A DNA stretch of 64,000 bases from Paramacrobiotus metropolitanus. Taxonomy: Eukaryota; Tardigrada; Eutardigrada; Parachela; Macrobiotidae. The notes beneath the pieces were generated by a model, which did no database searches, had not been told where the DNA came from, and worked only from the letters and a program-made list of their open reading frames with translations. Position 1 is the stretch's first letter. The number at the start of each line of letters is the position of its first letter. Shown piece after piece: positions 1 through 10,539 of this stretch. The stretch is from positions 434,001 through 498,000 of the forward strand of contig NW_026570288.1 of assembly GCF_019649055.1 (NCBI RefSeq), given 5' to 3'. Made by a program: the position numbers and the translations under genes.

Positions 1-2
1 AG

Positions 3-143
3 TGGCGGTCGGCCTCCGTTGGCAACCCGCCACCAGGCCAGCGGCCGCAGTTGCCGCCTTCCCCGGCTCCCAATAGGAGCCCGGGTGGGTTTTCACCGGT
101 AGCTGGCGGGCCGGCCCCGGGAACATCCCAGGGAAACGGCTAA
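3..143 (+). CDS. gag: E1 Gag C-terminal tail (partial)
   Basis: The frame beginning at base 3 is open to the TAA at 141-143 and encodes a Pro/Gly-rich tail ending GTSQGNG. E2 Gag ends in the similar GNSPGNA before an equivalent TAA, which supports this being the Gag C-terminus. The capsid and zinc knuckle would lie upstream of the window. The tail contains a hairpin with stems GGCTCC/GGAGCC and loop CAATA at 65-81, the same form as the hairpins in the 3' noncoding region. Confidence 0.75.
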   Translation, partial: WRSASVGNPPPGQRPQLPPSPAPNRSPGGFSPVAGGPAPGTSQGNG

Positions 144-173
144 GGTCGATGAGCTCCGGTGACTCATTCGACC
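131..173 (+). promoter_or_regulatory. Programmed -1 ribosomal frameshift signal, E1 gag-pol
   Basis: Slippery heptamer GGGAAAC (131-137) is phased G GGA AAC in the gag frame, two codons before the gag stop. After a 6-nt spacer comes a stem-loop: GGTCGA (144-149) pairs with TCGACC (168-173) and TGAG (150-153) with CTCA (163-166), with one bulged T and loop CTCCGGTGA. A -1 slip enters the pol frame, which is open from 131. The module is almost identical in E2 at 41462-41504. Heptamer, spacer and stem match the known form of retroviral -1 signals. Confidence 0.85.
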
Positions 174-3100
174 TCCGTCATCCAGCGGAACCACCGGATA
201 AGGATAACCCTATTAACCGGATCAACCTTTCGGACACAATTCGGAATGACAACCTGGATAAAGCCTCCGCAACGGCCAGCGAAGCTGCCACAACCTTGGC
301 GGCGGGGACGGTAGCCCAACTAGGCACCGGACTTCCCCGGTTCGGAAACCCGGAGAACCGACCCGAACCTCGCAGCACCGACAATGCGGCTCCCGGACCG
401 GAAGAGGTACCCGGGGGGATCGGCCAAGGAACTTTGGTCCGATCGGCAGGAGCAAGAAATGCTCCACCCTGCCCCAGAAGAGGAGCCGGAGGGGTCGGCC
501 GAGGAACTCGGAACCGACCGGCCGGGACGAGAAGCGTCACCGAGCCGCCTGGAGGGTTCGGTACCCAATTAGGTACAATGAACCCCGGGCTTAGCGGACA
601 ACCGGGACGCCGGCCCGCAACCTCGCAGGATGCTAGAATAGCATCCGAACCGTCACCGGTAGGCCAACCGGGGAGACGGCCCGCCGAAGGGACGGAAGAT
701 CCCACCGTACGAGCAAAGACTCCGGAGGGATGGGAGTCAGTCCCATTGGAAGTACAGGCACCCGTCTACTCTCGGCCGGAGGAAGCGGACCTCTTCCAAC
801 GTCAGCCAGCAAGAACCGTAACTGGCTCACGCACGTTCTTCAATATGCAGTACAACCTATCGACGCTGCGAGAGGGAGAACCAACCATGGAAGAACGGAT
901 TAACAGCCGAATAGCCCCGGTAGAAACCGCCGAAGCACTAATGGACGGAGTAGCTAACCGACCGGAGGTGCAACACTCGGTTAACGAGGTTTCACCGAGC
1001 CGACCAGCCCCGGCTGAAGGACTTATCCGACGCAACCGAGCCTCGGATGCAGCTGGAACACTGGTTGTCTACCCACAAGACGGAGTAGACCCACTAAGAC
1101 CAGCCCAGCAACCCTCGCAACCGCCGCGCGTAGACACCAATAGTGTCCCCGGCGAATCAACCCTGATCCCGGTGGAGGTCACCATACGGGAAGTGACCTT
1201 CCAACCGCACTCGTCCACCGGACGACCGAAGGTAGTCCGGGCATGGACCCATGAAGTCCGGATTGGACCCACCACAACCATGGCAATGTTGGACACCGGA
1301 GCCGAAACATCCCTAATAGAGGAGCGTTTCTGCCGGGCCAACAACCTCAAACTTGAATCCATGGGGTGTTACACCAAAATCCTCGGTGTTGGCGGACAGG
1401 TAGCCTTTATCGTGACCCATTGCTGCACCGTACCGGTAACACTGCAAGGGTACACCAGCCCCCATACCTTCCATGTTCAACCGAACAATTCGGACGTTCC
1501 AGTCCTACTTGGATGCGACTACCTGCATTCCAAGTTTGTCCTCACCCGGGCGCCGACCCCCAATGAGGGTCAGCGGAACCCATCTTCGGGTGTAGTGCAG
1601 CCTATCCCGATACCAGAGGCATCGGGCAAGGCAACGAACACGGCTCGGATTAGTCGGATGGTTAACCCGACTATCCCCGGACCCTCGATTTGCCCGGAAT
1701 GCTCGGCCACCGAACGAAGCCTCGTAACGGAGCTGCAAGTCCACAACGCCATCGAACAGCATATGGCTAAAGTACGGACGACCCGACTGGAACCATTCAA
1801 AGGGATATTAAAGTCTATCCCGATACCAGAGGCATCGGCCTCTGGTATACTCTTACAAAGATACCGGACATGGTTCATTGGCATTCGACACCTCCTTGAG
1901 AAGAGAACGGTCGACATAGTGAATGAGCTGGGACGGGTCGGCGCAAGAACCGACGATCAGATCCGCCAAGCCAGGGAGGAATGCCAGACGGTAATCAACC
2001 TAACCGAAGCCTTAGAAGAAGAGATTATCGAATGGGAAGAGGAACGAATTGTACTCCACGCACAATTTGCGGAACATAAGCTCCCCACTCCGCCGGTACT
2101 CGAGATCCAAGCCCACGAACTGGGTCGGCGACTCTTCTGGCACTTCAGAGACCCGTACCACCTTGGTACGCTGGACACTCCTTCATTTTGGAGTAAGTTC
2201 GGTGAAAATACCCGGATAACCCGAGTCGTGCCGGACCCAGAGCCTCCTATCGAACCTTGCAACTGGCATCAGGCCAAGAAAGTGAGGCTTTGCGAGGACG
2301 TACACCCACAAGAAGGGGGTCGTCTAGCAAATACCCGGGCAAATGCCCCGGATCAGGAGTATATGGCCTTGGAGTGCCCGATCTGCCGTCAGAATAACGG
2401 ACTGATCGTCCAAGCCCTCAGAACCCGGAACGAACAAGTCTGGGAGCATGGAAGGCCACCCTCACCCGCACCTCCCGAACCAGAAAGGTGGGTAGGACCG
2501 GTTCAGGAGACCCCAAATAGGGTTACTGACGGCCTACTGGGACCTGAAGGAGACTTAGCCGACGGAGAAGCCGAAATCGACTTTGAAACCCCGGACTCGG
2601 ACGTTTCGGATGTCCAGAGCACAAGTGACTCACCGGACACCGACTCCGACAACGAACCCTCGGATCCCTCGGATGAAGAATCGTCCGACGAAGACGACGA
2701 GGATGACGACGAAGACGATAACGACATCGCCTTCGACCCGTCAGTCCGATGGGTAGGGATCTACACACCCCCGGATGGACCTCCGGAGGGTGGGTCGCCC
2801 GGTCATCAACCCTCAAAAGAAGCCAAGGAGCCTCGGAATGAAGGTTCAGGCCATCAACGGGCTGAGTTAACCGCAATTACGGTTTCTCGCCCGGCTGACA
2901 GCCAGGCAACCCCGGCTACGTCAAGCGATACCGGCCTAGACCCGGACATCGACCCTTCCGAGGATGAAACGTCGGAAGAAGGCTCGACGGACGAAGGATC
3001 CGATACGGAACGACGGGTACCGTTAACCGACGACGAACAGATTGCCCAACAGGCGACATTCGTCGGAGGTAAACCCGTTGTGTCCGGCCAAACCCTGGCA

Positions 3101-6100
3101 CCCGAGGCTCAAGCCTCGGTAAAATCGGCTAAGTCCGAAAAGACCGTGTACAACCCATGGAAAAGGGTTAAGAAGCCGAAGCCAATAGCGACGGCTAATG
3201 AACCTAACCCAACGGTCAATCGCCTTCACGTGCACACGGAGGACAAGGACGACGACCGGCAACCGGTATTCGTCGAGAATAAGTCAACACTACCTCCGTA
3301 CTCAACCTGTGCCATACTGGTACGAACTCTCAAGAACATGGATCCTAAACGAAGCATCCGGTACGAATCATTCCGGCGGAAGCATTCCGGAATTCGTCCG
3401 ATAGAAGACGACATCGAGATTCGACCAACCTGCGATACGGCTTGGATCAAGGTCCAGAACGCGACCGAGTACAGCCAGACACTTCGCAGAGGTGCCAAGA
3501 TCGGTTACATGCACTACTCGGATACCTACGAGTACGAATTCGACAACGAAGGCATCGAATGGGAGATTCCCATGGGAGTTGCCCGGGTCGAAAAGCATGG
3601 AGACCGACCATACAACCTTCCGAAAGCGACACAATATGACGCTACTACGGTTCGGACCCAACAGAAGGTTGAGCTACCACCCCGGGCGGTTGTGGAAGTC
3701 ACGGTAACCATCGACCTGGAGGTGGACACCAGCAAACATCAGTACCTCATGTACCTCGGCTCGGAGGAAGCCTTAGCGGAGGGCATCGAGATGAAGGATG
3801 GTCCAACCCCACACGACGGGAAGAAGTTCACCATCCTGGTGGCCAACCATAACAATAAGGAGGTCATCATCCGGAAAGGAACCCCTATGGGCCGGATCGA
3901 GCCGTACGAACACATGACGGACGACCGGAGGGCCCGGGTCAGACTTGCCCAATTAGGCGAGGAAGACCCGGAAACCCTAGAAGAGCAGAAGAAGGCCATC
4001 AACTCCATGAAGCTCGGAGAGAACCTTACCGACGAGCAGCGACAGGTCTTAAGGGACATCGCATGGGAGTATCGACTGGTCTTCCCGACCTCGAAGCGAC
4101 CCTACGGTGACGTCAAGGGGGTCACCCACGTCATCGACGTCCAAGGCGCGAAGCCCATCAAGATGAATCCGACCAGAACGAGTTGGAAGGGCCGCGAATT
4201 CATCTCCAAACATGTGCAGGAGATGTTGGACCAGGGCGTAATCGAACCCTCCGACGCAGCATGGAGCTTCCCCGTGGTCTTGGCAGCCAAGAAAAACCCG
4301 GACGGCTCCGTCGGAACCCGGTTCTGCATCAACTATATCAAGTTGAATGCGGTAACCAAAAAGAACAACTACCCCCTTCCCAACCCGGACGAACTACTGG
4401 ATAAGTGCGCCGGGATGGAATTTTACGGCAAGGTGGACTGCCAGTCCGGCTTTTGGCAAATCCCAATGGATGAAGCCTCTAAGGACATGACAACCTTCGT
4501 AACCCCGGAGGGCATGTACCGCTTTAACCGGATGCCGTTCGGAGTCTGCAACGGACCTGCAACCTTCCAGATGCATGTCGATAAAATCACGGCAAAAGCC
4601 CGCAAGAAAGGTGTTTTTGCCTACATCGACGACATCATCTTCTTCGGTCGGACCTTTGACGAATTCAAGGAAGCCTTCCGAGCAACCCTGGACTGCCTAC
4701 TGGAGGCCGGGTTCACCATCAAACCCTCGAAGTGCGAGGTTGGGACGGATAAGTTACCGTTCCTCGGACATGTCCTCAGCAAGGCCGGAGTCCAGACCGA
4801 CGACGAGAAAGTAGCGGCCATCGCCCAGCACCAACCCCCGAGAACAGAACGCCAATTGCGGTCGTTCCTCGGGTTGGCCAACTATTACCGGAAATTCATC
4901 CGCAACTATGCCCAGAGGACATCGAAGATGTATGAGCTCCTTCGGAAAGCCAACTCCATCCGGACAGACTGGACGGATGAGCATACGGCGGAGTTCAATG
5001 GCATTAAGATAGCCTTGACCACAGCCCCGGTACTCGCAAAGTTCGACCCGTCCAAGAAGACGGTAATCGAGTGCGATGCCAGTGGAGCCGGGCTTGGCGC
5101 GGTGTTGTCACAAGAAGACCACCCGGTAGCCTTTGCCAGCCGAGTACTCCACGGAGCTGAAAGGAACTACGGGGTCACCGAATGGGAATGCCTAGCCGTA
5201 GTCTGGGCCGTGCAGAAGTTCAAACACTTCATTGACCATGGACCCTTCACCGTCCGAACGGACCACCGAGCCCTGCAGAACCTGATGCGCTGTGAGTCCA
5301 ATAGACCCGGCATCAACCCCCGGTTGACACGGTGGGCATTGGCTCTGCAAGGCAAGGACATTACCATCGAGTATAAACCCGGAGTCTTCTGTGACAACGC
5401 GGACGCTCTGTCTCGATGGCCGTTGGAACGACCCGACGATAACGACCCTCATGAAGAACTCGACCAAGTACCCAACTTTGAAGACTTCAAAGATGAGATC
5501 CAAGTAAGGTCTCTAAGGGTACAACGGAAGGTTCAGAAGGAATGGAGCCGAAGAAACCCGGGCCAGACCCTGGAACCCGGAGGCTTGACGGATGAGGCCA
5601 GAGTTAGGTCTCTTCGAGCGGTCGGATGGAAGCAGACCAACGGAATGCGTCGCCCAGCACCGAAGAACACCCCGCTCCCCGGATGCAAAGTCATTTCTGA
5701 CTGGAATGAACTCGCAACGGCAGACGTATGCATAATTAACGTCATCGTACCGGACGACCCGGGCTCACAAGGCGAGTCGAGGGTCGGAACCGCAAGGGTA
5801 CGAGTAACCGGAGCACCCGGACCGGAGGCTTCGGGTTCACAAGGCGAACCCGAGGAAGAAGAAGAAAAGCCGTTGGAGTCCAACAAGGAGTTACGCAGAC
5901 TGCAACTCCGGGACCCTCACCTCCGGAAACTGATTGACGAAATGGAGAACCAGGACCAGCTGGACCATAAGTCCCGGCTACTGGAACATTACCAGATGAG
6001 CGGAGGTGTACTTTACCGGCTGACCACCCACAACACCAAGCTGGAACGGCGGTTCGTGGTCTTCATGCGAAAAGGCATTATTCGGGCACTTCACGACGGA

Positions 6101-7914
6101 AAAACCGGCAACCACTTCGGCCGTGTAAAGACCCTGGAGGCAGCGAAGCTCCGGTACTACTGGGATCGGATGCTAGCCGATGTTCACGACTATGTGGACA
6201 ACTGCCCCCGGTGCACCCTGGTGAACAAGCCCCGGACCAAACCACCCGGTAAACTCCAGAAGATGGAGGTCGGTGAACCTTGGTACCGCATATATGCGGA
6301 CTTCAAGGGAGACTGCCTCGGACAGAGTCCAAGGGATACCAGTACATCGCTGTCATCACCGACCAGTTCACCAAGTTCACCGTTGCCCGAGCAACCAAGA
6401 CCAACTCTGCAAAAGAGTTCGAGAAGTTCTTTGTGGAAGATGTCGTCCTGAAGTACGGCATGCCGACCCACCTCCATACGGACCAGGGATCCCACTTTAC
6501 GGCTAAGACCTTTGCCAAAGTGGCTAAGATCTTTGGAATCCAACATACCTTTGGAACAGCCTACCACCCAGAAGGGCAAGGACAGGTTGAACGTTCCATG
6601 CAGACAATATGGGATGGAATTAGGAAGTACTGCGACGCCAAGGATGGTCACCGATGGCACCGAGCCTTACAGTACGTGGTATGCGGCATCAACCGTGCGA
6701 AACACGCGACCACCCAGTTCTCAGCCTACTACATGCTGTATGGACGTGAGATGACCATACCTCAGGACGTCATTACCGGCACCAACGCACCGGAGCAGTA
6801 CACCGATAAGGAGCAGTACATCCGAAGGATGAAGGAACGGCTCCAGAGGGCACACGACATCGCGAAAACCAACATTGATGAAGCCTTCGAGAAAAGTGCC
6901 GAAGTCTACAACAAGAAGAAGTCTGTACCAGACTTCAAGAAGAGAGACTTAGTCCTGGTGGAGTATCCCAATAAGGATCCCACCAGGAAGGAACGGTACG
7001 ATGGAGTATGGACAGTACTTAACCATCGCGGACCCAATAACCTTTGGCTCAGAAACGCCGAAACAGGAAAAGAAGACGTCGTTGCGGTGGATCGCTGTAA
7101 GCACCACCCCAGCAACAAACGCCGCCGGATAACCCGATCGTACGGCCAACGGGCCAGGGAAGCCCCGGGTAATAACGTTGCAACGGTGCAAGACCCCCAT
7201 GAGGGTCGGCCCGCTCGCAGCACCCGGGCCCGGAAGGCTGATTTAGCCGAAGAAAAGCCTGAAGGAAGGGTAAAAGACCCTCAGCAACCGGACTTAACGT
7301 CGGTGCAGGACCCCAATAAGGGTCGGCCCGGCAAACCAAGCCCGGCCGCCGAGCCTGAATCGGAGAAACCAAAGGCCAAACGAGGTCGACCGAGGAAGAA
7401 GCCTCCGTCGGACTTCGAAACACCAGCCCTGCAGGAACTGCAGAAACAGGCCATCATAGAAGATGAAGTTACGGCTCCACCGGGGCAACCGGCGGACTTA
7501 GCCAAACCAGCCGAGGCTACCCCCGATAAACCGGAGGAACCCCCTAAGAAGCCTAAGGCTACCCTGAAAAAGCTGAAGGAGCCTAAAGAACCTAAGGAAA
7601 AGCCGGCTAAGGAGAAGAAACCGGTCAAGAAGCGGGAAAAGAAGCAACCCGACACACCGGTCCCGGCTGAACCTTCAGCCACAGCAACCAGCAACCCGGC
7701 TGAGCCCCCGGCTCCGAAGCGAAAGTACGGGACGGCGAAGAAGCCTAAGCCTAAGCTCACGGCTCAGGAGGTACTTGAAGAGGCTCAAGTAGCCGAGGAC
7801 GAAGCCCACAAGGACATCCTCGGGAGAATCACCGAAGGAAGGGCTGAGCCGAAGCCGAAATCAACGAAGAAGGCCAAAACAGCAAAAACCACCACACCAC
7901 AACAATCAAAATAG
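149..7914 (+). pseudogene. pol: E1 Pol polyprotein (protease, RT, RNase H, integrase), frame-broken
   Basis: Frame 149-6451 carries a long Pro-rich N-terminus, retropepsin (LDTGAE near residue 381, VLLGCDYL near 451), an acidic Asp/Glu stretch, a beta-rich linker present in two copies, RT with YIDD at residue 1492, and RNase H (ECDASGAG, Asp near 1643; TEWE; RTDH). The integrase zinc-binding region follows (HDGKTGNH, CPRC). Compared with E2, one base is missing near 6308-6315, just after ADFKG; the rest of the integrase (TDQGSHF, EGQGQVER) is in the frame ending at 7914. The C-terminal tail is Lys/Pro-rich with an AT-hook KRGRPRKK at about 7377-7400. Expression is probably by -1 frameshifting from gag. 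The break separates the first catalytic Asp from the other two DDE residues. Confidence 0.92.
1602..1848 (+). repeat. Duplicated IPIPEAS-coding segment with hairpin (E1 pol)
   Basis: A 22-nt segment beginning CTATCCCGATACC occurs identically at 1602-1623 and 1815-1836, each encoding IPIPEAS after the protease domain. The second copy forms a perfect 11-bp hairpin, ATACCAGAGGC / GCCTCTGGTAT with loop ATCG (1823-1848). E2 has the same two 22-mers at matching places. These may be protease cleavage sites or an RNA element; neither is shown. Confidence 0.7.
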
Positions 7915-8092
7915 GGCCCATAGGGAACTTAGAATTAGTTAGGGCTTAGCTAGGAATTAGTTAAGTTAAGAATGGACCTTTGGTGTCGGAATGGAACCTC
8001 TTCAGTTGTGCATGGAACCTTCAGTTGAATTGCCTGGCTTAATCAGAATGCTAACGAGCCGTATCTCCTTATTTCAATAGCCTCCCATAACG

Positions 8093-10522
8093 ATGTCTGA
8101 CCGACGACGAGACCCTCCATCGAGTGGAAGCGGGAGCAGTAGACGCGACAACCGACGGTCACAGCCCTACCCGCTTGACCGGTCGAGCTCCCGCGCCGAG
8201 ACGCGCTCGGCTACCCAGACGCCAACCCCACAGCCTCAGCCACAGCCCCGGATGGAAGCCTATAATCCGGAGTGCCAGACGTGCCGAGCCAACAATGACT
8301 CGCCGAGGACCCGCTTACCTTGCGCGGACTGCTTGCTACGGAACCTGGACAAGCAAGCTCCGGACAATAGGGCTGACCGTCGAGAACAGGCTGTGGCCCT
8401 ATACCTTCAAGTCGTCACGGGAAACCTGAGCGCGTACCTTCACTTGGTCAGCTCTAGCCGATTCCTGGACCAGCTGCGGTCACAGGAAATACTTCACCTG
8501 TGGGACATGCAGCGTCATCGCCGGGTCCGACAGGAACCCGGATGGCGCAATACCCCACCGGTCCCAGGCAACCCTCGGCTGGTCGAAGCCCGTGAAGCAC
8601 GCCGAGAAACGGAGCGCGAAGAAGAGCGAAGGGAAATAGCGGCAGCTGACCGGGAGATTGCCCGCAGACAGCGCGAGCATGAGGAGCGGATGAACCGGGA
8701 GAATATCCCACCCCCAACGGTCCCGCCCGGCAGGCTCGCAGTGGAACCCAAAAGGTTCCCGGACGAGCCTACCGCACCCTTCACCGCACTCAGTAACGTA
8801 TTAAACGCGGAAGGTGGCATGGATATGTCGGTGGTCGCCGACGCACTCGTCGCGAATTCGATTCCCCTTCAAGGAGCCACCGTGGCACTTATTGGACCAG
8901 ATGGCCGGCAATATATGGCCCAGATCATCCACCCACCACCACAACCGCAAGCCTCTGCGGCAATACCGCAAGCTCAACCGGAACAGCAGCCGGTAGCCCC
9001 GCAAGTGAGTGGCTTACTTCAACCCCCGGCTCAACCGGTAGTTCGCTCGGCTGATCAGCCAGGGACGGTGGCAGTGACCCCAACAGGGTCCACCCCGTCC
9101 AACCGAAGAAGTCAGAACATAGCGGACCTGACCCCCGGCGACTTACGTCACCGGCTGGAGGGCGACTTGCGTCGGAAGCTGGAGAGCCAGAATAGGGCTA
9201 CCACCGGCCTTCCCCCGGTTGACCGAGCCTCGAAGGATCGAACCCGACCTTCTCCCGGCAAACGATCCGGATCAGAAGATAACGGAGGGTTAGTAGTGGA
9301 CTCTAACACTAAGTCCCGCCGAAACTTCACGCAACCTGCGACCCGACACCCGGCACCGACCTCGAGACCGGACCCACAAGTGATGGCCCCGGACGAGTTG
9401 CCGGTGCCCCAGTACCCGATATTGGAAGTCGAGGTGCCAGGCCAGCATGACCCTCGGTACGACCATGCACGCCGACAGGGCATCGCGGTCGAGGCCCCAC
9501 ATCCGACAGAACGGACGGATTACGTCATGGCCACCATGCGGTACCGAGAGGATCGTCGGACCCAAGTCTGGAATATGATGAACGGTCTACGGCAGTTCCT
9601 CAATAACTCGGGTTACCAGCAGATGTTCGAACATCGTCAGTGGTCGGAAGACTTCCAGATGATTGACCGCTTAGCGTACGGCATCGGCTTTCCGCACTTT
9701 CGGAACAACGGCCTGCCTAGCGCCACCGACCCGGCCACCTTAGCCACATCATTGGATCGACCCGATTGGTCTCAGCTGAGTCAACTCCCGATCTATTCGG
9801 ACGGACGCGAGATCACGGATCATACAGAATGGGTTGCGCAGTTTGTACTGCCAGAGGCACAAGCAGCCATGGTAGTCACCGCAGCCCGAGCATCCCGGAA
9901 CATCCCCGAGTACCTTGGAGCCGCGGAACCACAGGCCCAAGGAGATGCCCCAATGGCCTTCCTGACGGCTCAGCGACTGATCTTCGCGGCCCGGCTTGGT
10001 CATCATCACAGCCACTACACCCTGTACTGCGCGTACCGGAATAACAACATTCCGCCCCGGCTGCGAACCACGGTAGCCCTGCTCAGCACACCGATGCGGG
10101 ACGCAGTAGTCGGATTGTGGCTTCGGGACTTCCTCATGACGGCAGAACGCTGGAAGAAGGAGTACCAGTACTACCCGGACGAGAAAAACGACACCGACGA
10201 GGCTTCGACCCTCGCGGAATGGTGCAGATGCAACCGTCACCTGCCGCCAGGGTTCACATCGCCACCGATGCCCGAAGGCAAGTCATACTATCGGTATGAC
10301 ATGTGGCCCGGATCATCATCATCCGGCCGAAATCGCCGCCGTCGGGAAGCCCGCCGCGTGAAGGCCGGAAAACCAGGTCAGGAGACCCCGGATCCCCAAT
10401 CGACCTGCACCCAGGAGGCTGAATCCTCAAACCAGCCGAATCAACGCGGCCCGGATAAGGACGACGACTCGGAAGGATCCCACTTCGGTGGTGGAGCCCC
10501 GGTCGTCGGGGACTTAGAATGA
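8093..10522 (+). CDS. E1 third ORF, unknown 809-aa protein
   Basis: Intact ORF with ATG at 8093, 178 nt after pol, ending at 10522. I do not recognise the family. Visible parts: Ser/Arg- and Pro-rich N-terminus; a CQTC-X12-CADC zinc-finger-like motif (residues ~60-80); a charged Arg/Glu region (~165-205) likely to be helical or coiled coil; a Pro/Gln-rich linker; and a helical C-terminal half (~480-740) ending in a basic and then an acidic tail. There is no signal peptide or membrane span, so an envelope protein is unlikely despite the env-like position. E2 has no equivalent after pol. A CAACA-loop hairpin lies inside it at 9076-9090. The long open frame in an otherwise damaged element suggests the gene was maintained until recently; mode of expression is unknown. 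Confidence 0.8.
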   Translation: MSDRRRDPPSSGSGSSRRDNRRSQPYPLDRSSSRAETRSATQTPTPQPQPQPRMEAYNPECQTCRANNDSPRTRLPCADCLLRNLDKQAPDNRADRREQAVALYLQVVTGNLSAYLHLVSSSRFLDQLRSQEILHLWDMQRHRRVRQEPGWRNTPPVPGNPRLVEAREARRETEREEERREIAAADREIARRQREHEERMNRENIPPPTVPPGRLAVEPKRFPDEPTAPFTALSNVLNAEGGMDMSVVADALVANSIPLQGATVALIGPDGRQYMAQIIHPPPQPQASAAIPQAQPEQQPVAPQVSGLLQPPAQPVVRSADQPGTVAVTPTGSTPSNRRSQNIADLTPGDLRHRLEGDLRRKLESQNRATTGLPPVDRASKDRTRPSPGKRSGSEDNGGLVVDSNTKSRRNFTQPATRHPAPTSRPDPQVMAPDELPVPQYPILEVEVPGQHDPRYDHARRQGIAVEAPHPTERTDYVMATMRYREDRRTQVWNMMNGLRQFLNNSGYQQMFEHRQWSEDFQMIDRLAYGIGFPHFRNNGLPSATDPATLATSLDRPDWSQLSQLPIYSDGREITDHTEWVAQFVLPEAQAAMVVTAARASRNIPEYLGAAEPQAQGDAPMAFLTAQRLIFAARLGHHHSHYTLYCAYRNNNIPPRLRTTVALLSTPMRDAVVGLWLRDFLMTAERWKKEYQYYPDEKNDTDEASTLAEWCRCNRHLPPGFTSPPMPEGKSYYRYDMWPGSSSSGRNRRRREARRVKAGKPGQETPDPQSTCTQEAESSNQPNQRGPDKDDDSEGSHFGGGAPVVGDLE

Positions 10523-10539
10523 AAAAGACCGGTAGCCAG

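Noticed and set aside
7281-7760. Minus-strand ORF of 159 codons over the integrase tail
   Set aside because: Shadow of the Lys/Pro-rich coding strand; Gly/Ser/Phe composition is the expected antisense of that sequence.
8093-10522. E1 ORF3 as a retroviral envelope gene
   Set aside because: No signal peptide, no transmembrane helix, no cleavage-site or fusion-peptide pattern; charged and Pro-rich throughout.
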